Shown: positions 26,901 to 35,900 of the stretch, in pieces | Layout of the letters: every line of letters begins with the position of its first letter | Numbering within the stretch: the first letter of the stretch is position 1 | The notes under the pieces: generated by a model | Told to the model about the DNA's origin: nothing | The model's input: only the letters and a program-made list of their open reading frames with translations | Database searches by the model: none | Translations under genes and position numbers: made by a program | Origin: Liolophura sinensis | Taxonomy: Eukaryota; Mollusca; Polyplacophora; Chitonida; Chitonidae | Reading direction: 5' to 3' | Length of the DNA: 64,000 nucleotides | NCBI RefSeq assembly: GCF_032854445.1 | Contig: NC_088307.1 | Span: 124,001 to 188,000 of the forward strand

Positions 26901-29900
26901 GGTGCTGATTGCCAGATACAGTAGAAATCTTTTTTTCTGCCAGGGTCTGCTCATACTCACTTCAGACCTCTAGACAGTTAGGGTACTCTCCTTGTTTTCT
27001 TTCTTTCAGGGTTTGATCACACTCACATTGAAATCTTCAGGGTTCCAGACAGTTGTTCTAAGGTCCTTACTTACTTTCTTTCTTTCAGGGATTGATCATA
27101 CTCACTTTTAAACCTTTGGGGCTCCAGACAGTTGGGGTATGGTCCTCTCTTTTTTTCTGTCAGGGTTTGATCATACTGACTGAATGTTCCATCCAATTTG
27201 CCAACCACTAGTTGCTTCCCTTTTGGACTCCAACACACTAAGACAGATTTTAACAGATTTTAAATTGACCACATATATATAAAATGTAGTCAGTATAAAT
27301 ATTTTACTAGTACTGTACATGGTGTGGAAAATGTACCCACATACTAGTGAAGCCTACAATGCTATTAATGAAACACATATCACACCCACATCACTGGAAG
27401 TCTGGGTGGGTGTCAAAAGCCAGGCATACGCGACTTACTACAGGTACATGTAGTGGGTGGGTGAAGGGAAGCAGAACTTACATAAGGTAGCCCGGGTGGG
27501 ATGGGGAAGCGTAGGGACCGCATTGGTGAGAGGCTCTTGGGTCATTACGCTGCGCTAGCGCGATAACCAACTGAGCCATAGAGGCCCCCCTTACAGCGAG
27601 TAGCCTGGGTGGATAACGCAAACCGGGCAGACATGGCTTACAGCAGGTAGCCTGGGTGGTTGGGGGAAGCCTGGTGGAAATGGCCTACAGAAGATAACCT
27701 GGGTGGGTTGGGGAAATCTAGTAGACACGGTTTACAGCAGGTAGCCTGGGTGGGTTGGGGAAATCTAGTAGACACGGTTTACAGCAGGTAGCCTGCGTGG
27801 TTGGGGGAAGCCTGGTAGACATGACTTACAGCACATACATGTAGTCTGGGTGGATGCATGAAGTTTGGCAGACATGGTTTACAGCAGGTAACCTGGGTGG
27901 GTGGGGAGTTTGGCAGACATGGCTTACAGAAGGTAGTCTGGGTGGTTGGGGGAAGCCTGGTGGACATGGCTTACAGCAAGTAGTCTGGGTGGGTGGAGGA
28001 AGTCTGGCAGACATAACTTACAGCAGGTAGCCTGGGTGGATGGAGGAAGTCTGGCAGACATAACTTACAGCATGTACCCTGGGTGGGTGGGGGAAGTCTG
28101 GCAGACATAACTTACAGCAGATAGCCTGGGTGGGTGGGGGAAGTCTGGCAGACATAACTTACAGCAGGTAGCCTGGGCGGGTGGGGGAAGTCTGGCAGAC
28201 ATAACTTACAGCAGATAACCTGGGTGGGTGGGGGAAGTCTGGCAGATATGACTTACAGCAGACAGCCTGGGTGGGTGGAGGAAGTCTGGCAGACATAACT
28301 TACAGCAGGTAGCCTGGGTGGGTGGGGGAAGTCTGGCAGACATAACTTATAGCAGGTAGCCTGGGTTGGTGGGGGAAGTCTGGCAGATATGACTTACAGC
28401 AGGTAGCCTGGGTGGATGGAGGAAGTCTGGCCATGACCACCACCTTGTCCGTAACACTGAGAAGGGCTAGACTGCCATCGGACAGACAGAGCGCCAGTAG
28501 GTGGGGCAGGGCTGGGTTCCAGGCAGAGTCCAGGAGGCGGAGCCCTTGATTGTCAATCTGATAACTGGTTCTCACCACAGGAGCTGAACCCTGAAACAAC
28601 ACAACAGACAAACACATCAGCTGACTCCTGAAAACATCTCAACAGACAAACACATCAGGTGACTAATGAAAACATCACAACAGACAAACACATCAGGTGA
28701 CTCCTAAAAACATCACATCAGACGAACACATCAGCTGACTCCTGAAAACATCAGAACAGACAAACACATCAGCTGACTCCTGAAAACATCACAACAGACG
28801 AACACATCAGCTGACTCATGAAACACCACAACAGACAAACACATCAGCTGACTCCTGAGAACATCACAACAAACACATCAGCTGACTCCTGAAAACATCA
28901 CAACAGACAAACACATCAACTGACTCCTGAAAACATCACAACAGATGCTCACATCAACTGACACATCACTGAATGAGTGCTTCAATGATCTAGGTTTGCC
29001 CATTAAGAACATAAACAAACTTTATCATCCTGCAATGTAACCTACATCTCATGCTGAGCTAACCATCATATAAAACACTACAGCATAGTAATATTGGAGC
29101 AAACTAGTTGGCAAATTGCCACAAGCAACAGGCAAAATACACACCCATCATAGATAACAAACATGCAGGGGTGATCATTTCCATTTCCTACACAGTAATC
29201 ATGGTAATACTGGCATGACTTTGCTGCTCTGTAATTACGTACACCAACCCTTTGTTGGTCTGGAATTACGTACCCCACAACTTTGTTGGTCTGGAATTAA
29301 GTACCCCACACCTTTGCTGGTCTGGAATTACGTGCCCCACACCTTTGCTGGTCTGGAATTACATAACCCACACCTTTGCTGGTCTGGAATTACGTAACCC
29401 ACACCTTTGCTGGTCTGGAATTACGTGCCCCACACATTTGCTGGTCTGGAATTACGTACATCACACCTCTGCTGGTCTGGAACTACTTACATCACACCTT
29501 TGCTGATCTGGAACTACGTAACCCACACCTTTACTGGTCTGGAATTACGTAACCCACACTTTTGCTGGTCTGGAATTACGTGCCCCACAGCGTTGTTGGT
29601 CTGGAATTACGTAACCCACACCTTTGCTAATCTGGAATTACGTGCCCCACACCTTTGCTGGTCTGGAATTACGTAACCCACACCTTTGCTGGTCTGGAAT
29701 TACATGCCCCACACCTTTGGTGGTCTGGAATTACTTACATCACACCTTTGCTGGTCTGGAATTACGTACATCACAACTTTGCTGGTCTGGAATTACATAA
29801 CCCACACCTTTGCTGGTCTGGAATTACGTAACCCACACCTTTGCTGGTCTGGAATTACGTAACCCACACCTTTGCTGATCTGGAATTACGTAGCCCACAC

Positions 29901-32900
29901 CTTTGCTGATCTGGAATTACATAACCCACACCTTTGCTGGTCTGGAATTACGTACATCACACCTTTGCTGGTCTGGAATTACGTACCACACACCATTGCT
30001 GGTCTGGAATTACGTAACCCACACCTTTGCTGATCTGGAATTACGTAGCCCACACCTTTGCTGATCTGGAATTACATAACCCACACCTTTGCTGGTCTGG
30101 AATTACGTACATCACACCTTTGCTGGTCTGGAATTACGTACCACACACCATTGCTGGTCTGGAATTACGTAACCCACACCTTTGCTGGTCTGGAATTACT
30201 TACATCACAGCTTTGCTGATCTGGAATTACGTAACCCACACCTTTGCTGGTCTGGAATTACTTACATCACACCTTTGCTGATCTGGAATTACGTAACCCA
30301 CACCTTTGATGGTCTGGAATTACTTACATCACACCATTGCTGATCTGGAATTACGTGCCCCACACCTTTGCTGGTCTGGAATTACGTACCCCACACCTCT
30401 GCTGGTCTGGAATTACGTAACCCACACCTTTGCTGGTCTGGAATTACTTACATCACACCTTTGCTGGTCTGGAATTACGTGCCCCACTCCTTTGGTGGTC
30501 TGGAATTACGTACCCCACATCTTTGCTGGTCTGGAATTATGTACATCACACCTTTGCTGATCTGGAACTACGTAACCCACACCTTTGCTGGTCTGGAATT
30601 ACGTGCCCCACACCTCTGTTGGTCTGGAATTACGTGCCCCACACCTTTGGTGATCTGGAATTACGTACATCACACCTTTGCTGGTCTGGAATTACGAAAC
30701 CCACACCTTTGCTGATCTGGGATTACGTAACCCACACCTTTGCTGGTCTGGAATTACGTAACCCACACCTTTGCTGATCTGGAATTACATAACCCACACC
30801 TTTGCTGGTCTGGAATTACGTACCCCACACCTTTGCTGGTCTGGAATTACTTACATCACACCTTTGCTGATCTGGAATTACGTACATCACACCTTTGCTG
30901 ATCTGGAATTACGTACATCACACCTTTGCTGATCTGGAATTACGTACATCACACCTTTGCTGATCTGGAATTACGTACATCACACCTTTGCTGGTCTGGA
31001 ATTACTTACACCAGATCTTTGCTGGTCTGGAATTACATAACCCACACCTTTGCTGGTCTGGAATTACGTAGCCCACACCTTTGCTGGTCTGGAATTACGT
31101 AACCACACCTTTGCTGATCTGGAATTACGTAACCCACACCTTTGTTGATCTGGAATTACGTACATCACACCTTTGCTGGTCTGGAATTACGTAACCCACA
31201 CCTTTGCTGATCTGGAATTACGTAACCCACACCTTTGTTGATCTGGAATTACGTACATCACAACTTTGCTGGTCTGGAATTACGTAGCCCACACCTTTGC
31301 TGATCTGGAATTACATAACCCACACCTTTGTTGATCTGGAATTATGTACATCACATCTTTGCTGGTCTGGAATTACGTAGCCCACACCTTTGTTGATCTG
31401 GAATTATGTACATCACACCTTTGCTGGTCTGGAATTACTTACACCAGATCTTTGCTGGTCTGGAATAACGTAACCCACACCTTTGCTGGTCTGGAATTAC
31501 GTAGCCCACACCTTTTGTTGATCTGGAATTACGTAACCCACACCTTTGCTGATCTGGAATTACTTACATCAAACCTTTGCTGGTCTGGAATTACGTAGTC
31601 CACACCTTTGCTGATCTGGAATTACATAACCCACACCTTTGCTGGTCTGGAATTACGTAGCCCACACTTTGCTGATCTGGAATTACATAACCACACCTTT
31701 GTTGATCTGGAATTATGTAACCCACACCTTTGCTGGTCTGGAATTACGTAACCCACACCTTTGCTGATCTGGAATTACGTAACCCACACCTTTGTTGATC
31801 TGAAATTACGTACATCACACCTTTGCTGGTCTGGAATTACGTACATCACACCTTTGCTGGTCTGGAATTACATAACCCACACCTTTGCTGGTCTGGAATT
31901 ACGTAGCCCACACCTTTGCTGATCTGGAATTACATAACCCACACCTTTGCTGGTCTGGAATTACATAACCCACACCTTTGCTGATCTGGAATTACGTAAC
32001 CCACACCTTTGCTGATCTGGAATTACATAACCCACACCTTTGCTGGTCTGGAATTACATAACCCACACCTTTGCTGATCTGGAATTACGTAACCCACACC
32101 TTTGCTGATCTGGAATTACGTAACCACACCTTTGCTGATCTGGAATTACATAACCCACACCTTTGCTGATCTGGAATTACGTACATCACACCTTTGCTGT
32201 CTGGAATTACATAAACCACACCTTTGCTGGTCTGGAATTACATAACCCCACACCTTTGCTGATCTGGAATTACGTAACCCACACCTTTGCTGATCTGGAA
32301 TTACATAACCCACACCTTTGCTGGTCTGGAATTACGTACATCACACCTTTGCTGGTCTGGAATTACGTACCCCACACCTTTGCTGGTCTGGAATTACGTG
32401 CCCCACACCTTTGCTGGTCTGGAATTACTTACATCACACCTTTGCTGGTCTGGAATTACGTACATCACACCTTTGCTGGTCTGGAATTACGTACATCACA
32501 CCTTTGCTGGTTTGGAATTACTTACATCAAAGCTTTGCTGGTTTGGAATTACGTAACCCCACACCTTTGCTGATCTGGAATTACGTAACCCACACCTTTT
32601 GTTGATCTGGAATTACGTACATCACACCTTTGCTGGTCTGGAATTACGTAGCCCACACCTTTGCTGGTCTGGAATTACATAACCCACACCTTTGCTGGTC
32701 TGGAATTACATAACCCACACCTTTGCTGGTCTGGAATTACGTAACCCACACCTTTGCTGATCTGGAATTACATAACCCACACCTTTGTTGATCTGGAATT
32801 ACGTACATCACACCTTTGCTGGTCTGGAATTACATAACCCACACCTTTGCTGGTCTGGAATTACGCAACCCACACCTTTACTGATCTGGAATTACGTAAC

Positions 32901-35900
32901 CCACACCTTTGCTGATTTGGAATTACATAACCCACACCTTTGCTGGCCTGGAATTACTTACATCACACCTTTGCTGGTCTGGAATTACATAGCCCACACC
33001 TTTGCTGGTCTGGAATTACGTGCCCCACACCTTTGCTGGTCTGGAATTACTTACATCACACCTTTGCTGGTCTGGAATTACTTACATCACACCTTCGCTG
33101 GTCTGGAATTACGTACATCACACCTTTGCTGGTCTGGAATTATGTACATCACACCTTTGCTGGTTTGGAATTACTTACATCAAAGCTTTGCTGGTTTGGA
33201 ATTACGTACACCAAACCTTTGCCTGCCATCGAAGTTTGGGGGTTAAAAAGTTGGAATGGGTTACCTGTTGAGTGAAGCTGTCAATGGTGTAGAAGAATGC
33301 GACGAGGTTGTCATTGCTGATCATAACAAGTAGTAAGATCTGATCGTCGGAACTGAGGGCGAGAGAGATGGGTGGCTGCGCAGTGTTCACATTCATCCAG
33401 ACAGGGCAGTCAGTTATCACCACTGTGCTCTTGTCTTTGGGGTGCTGACCATCTTTGTGGGAAATATCTGCCGTTTTCAGGACTGTGAACCCTAGGATGC
33501 CAACAAAACCGAGGTATTTACACAACAAGACTTTACTCGATCATTTAATCCAACTGACATATGGTTAAGGTTAATAAGAATATGACAAAAAGACAGTAAA
33601 CATGTATATAATTTACATGTGAATGATGAATGATGATTGACACTTCCTGATGTGAATTATTTCACAGAAAAAAAAAATAGTTTGACACTGAAGGATTTTG
33701 GGGACTGATTAAGAAAGTATTGGTACAGCACAACATGTCCCAAAATGGATTCCTGTACCAATACTGGTGCTACGAATACTTCAGCTTCTGATATTGATGT
33801 GAAGGCTTTTTTCTTTTTTTGCACAAATAAGACGGTTAGACCCATCCTAATTATTACACTATAGGTGAATAAACAATCGTAATTTATCGGTTTACCATTT
33901 CCAGTCTGACATTAGCAGAATTTATAGATTACTGAATAAATCTGAAGGCTGGTACATCTCCAGCACTACAATTGCATAAAACAAATATACGCACAGAAAC
34001 CAGTTGAATAAATAGGCACAGATCCTCAACAGCCATCTTCATGACAAAATTTTAATAGCAAACTTCAACGGTTTATTAATGAAGTACCAGTCTGGATAAA
34101 CAGGTATTTGTACCCAAAATATTTCATATTTTAAATATATCCAAATGCATAGAGCCATGGAGTTTTGGAGCACAAAGATTCTGATGTGTTGTAAAACACT
34201 GTCAGTTAAGTACAAATCTCCTGCAAGACGAATTGTAATTTTCATAGAACAAAATATTTATTTATTTATTTATTTGATTGGTGTTTTACGCCGTACTCAA
34301 GAGTATTTCACTTATACGACAGCGGCCAGCATTATGTTTGGAGGAAAGCGGGCAGAGCCTGGGGTAAATCCATATGGGTAAATCCAACCCGTCTTCAGTT
34401 TGCTGCAGGACAAACTAAACTGAATTCAGCAGAACTTGTGTATTGATAAAAGTAGTTCATATGTAGATACATGTGATATATGTAAATATCTGCCTAGGTC
34501 TTATTTTTACATGCACATGGCCCACTAGCCACCCCTGCCACCTTTTCTGCAAAAAAAAAAACAAAAAAACAAGAACGCACCAACTTGCCAAGCCATGAGC
34601 CATTGGTAAATGCACATGAAGTTTGAAGTGTGCAAGAGTTGATTTTACTTACCACTTGGGCCCCCGACAAATGTGAGGCCATATTTACTGGAACACGTTA
34701 ACAACTGTCCTCTGCCAGTCGTCTGTTCAGGCCATTTGTCAGAAATCTTCACCTTACACAGTTGTTGAAATCTGAACTCCTGTTTATAAGAAAATCAGAT
34801 GAAGTAAGGAAAGAAAAGTTAAACATATCCTGAAGTCTGTGGCGTACCGTATGTGTAGTGGCGAGTCATTAGGTGTGTGTGTACCAGGGCAAGTACATGC
34901 GGCCGAAGTGCTGAGTGCCAAGCGAGGCAGCAACAAGTACCATTTTTAAAGTCTTTGGGATGACCCCACCTGGAGTTGTTACCAGGTCTTCAGACCTGAA
35001 GGTGAATGCTATAACCCTTAGGCCCTGAAGCAGTCACCCATAGCGTTAGAATAATGCACTTCGCATCACGCTCATCCGCACAAAAATTAGAGATGGCAAA
35101 CATGGCTGCATGCTGAAAGTTTCACTGGGTCATGAGTGATTTAAACTGAACAGAAGATAATTTTAATCCAAGAAAAGTGCCCTCCCCTTGCCTAGGGATT
35201 GATTAATGAGAAAATGTCAGGTAGGAAGCATCAGGAAAGTTCTAACTGCAGACAAGATAATGGGGAACTCTGTGGGAGTTGTTAGTCCATCTAGATCGAC
35301 GCACTGTGCTGTTATCCAGCACCGCCTCTCAAAAATATGGTGCAGATTCCCATCACTGTCATGGCAACCCTACTCCGCTTCTCTTCTCAATTCTGTGTAA
35401 TTTTCAGAAAGAATCTTGAATACTCTCTTTGCTGCCTTGTGGTCACATTGACTGCTAGAACTTGACAGTACCAAGCACCTAGCCGTCAACAGACATTTTG
35501 TAGCATCAAGTGAGCTACTTCTGAGTTTGAAATGTAACAGAGCTTTAGCATTGAAACACTGCAAAAAACTACTATATTTCCATTACTATCTGTAAGCATA
35601 ACTTCAATCTTTTTAATTCAACCCAGATTTTTTTTTCTGAGAGGTGGGGATGGACTCAGTGCTACAATGATTTATTTATTTATAGTACAGACGTTGTATC
35701 ATTATCATATGGGGTAGTGGGGTAACTCTTATTGCGCAACGCAATGACGAAGGTTACAGGGAGAAAGAGCCTGAAATGTGTCGGGCTGACGGTAAGGTAT
35801 ATTTTCCGCTGTTCACCGCATTAAATCTTCCCTAGCTTAAATTCACGTCAGTCATGGGTCCATGGCAATCATGTCGGTTCAGGCAAAACAATCCCATTTT

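Noticed and set aside
27508-27590. tRNA-like sequence considered as a tRNA gene
   Set aside because: It matches the SINE head, lacks a proper cloverleaf 3' half, and ends abruptly in a repeat array.
29221-33225. 31-bp array considered as another exon-3-derived splice-site array
   Set aside because: The unit shares only a few bases with the exon 3 border (gtaaccca-like words), and no exon sequence is present in it.
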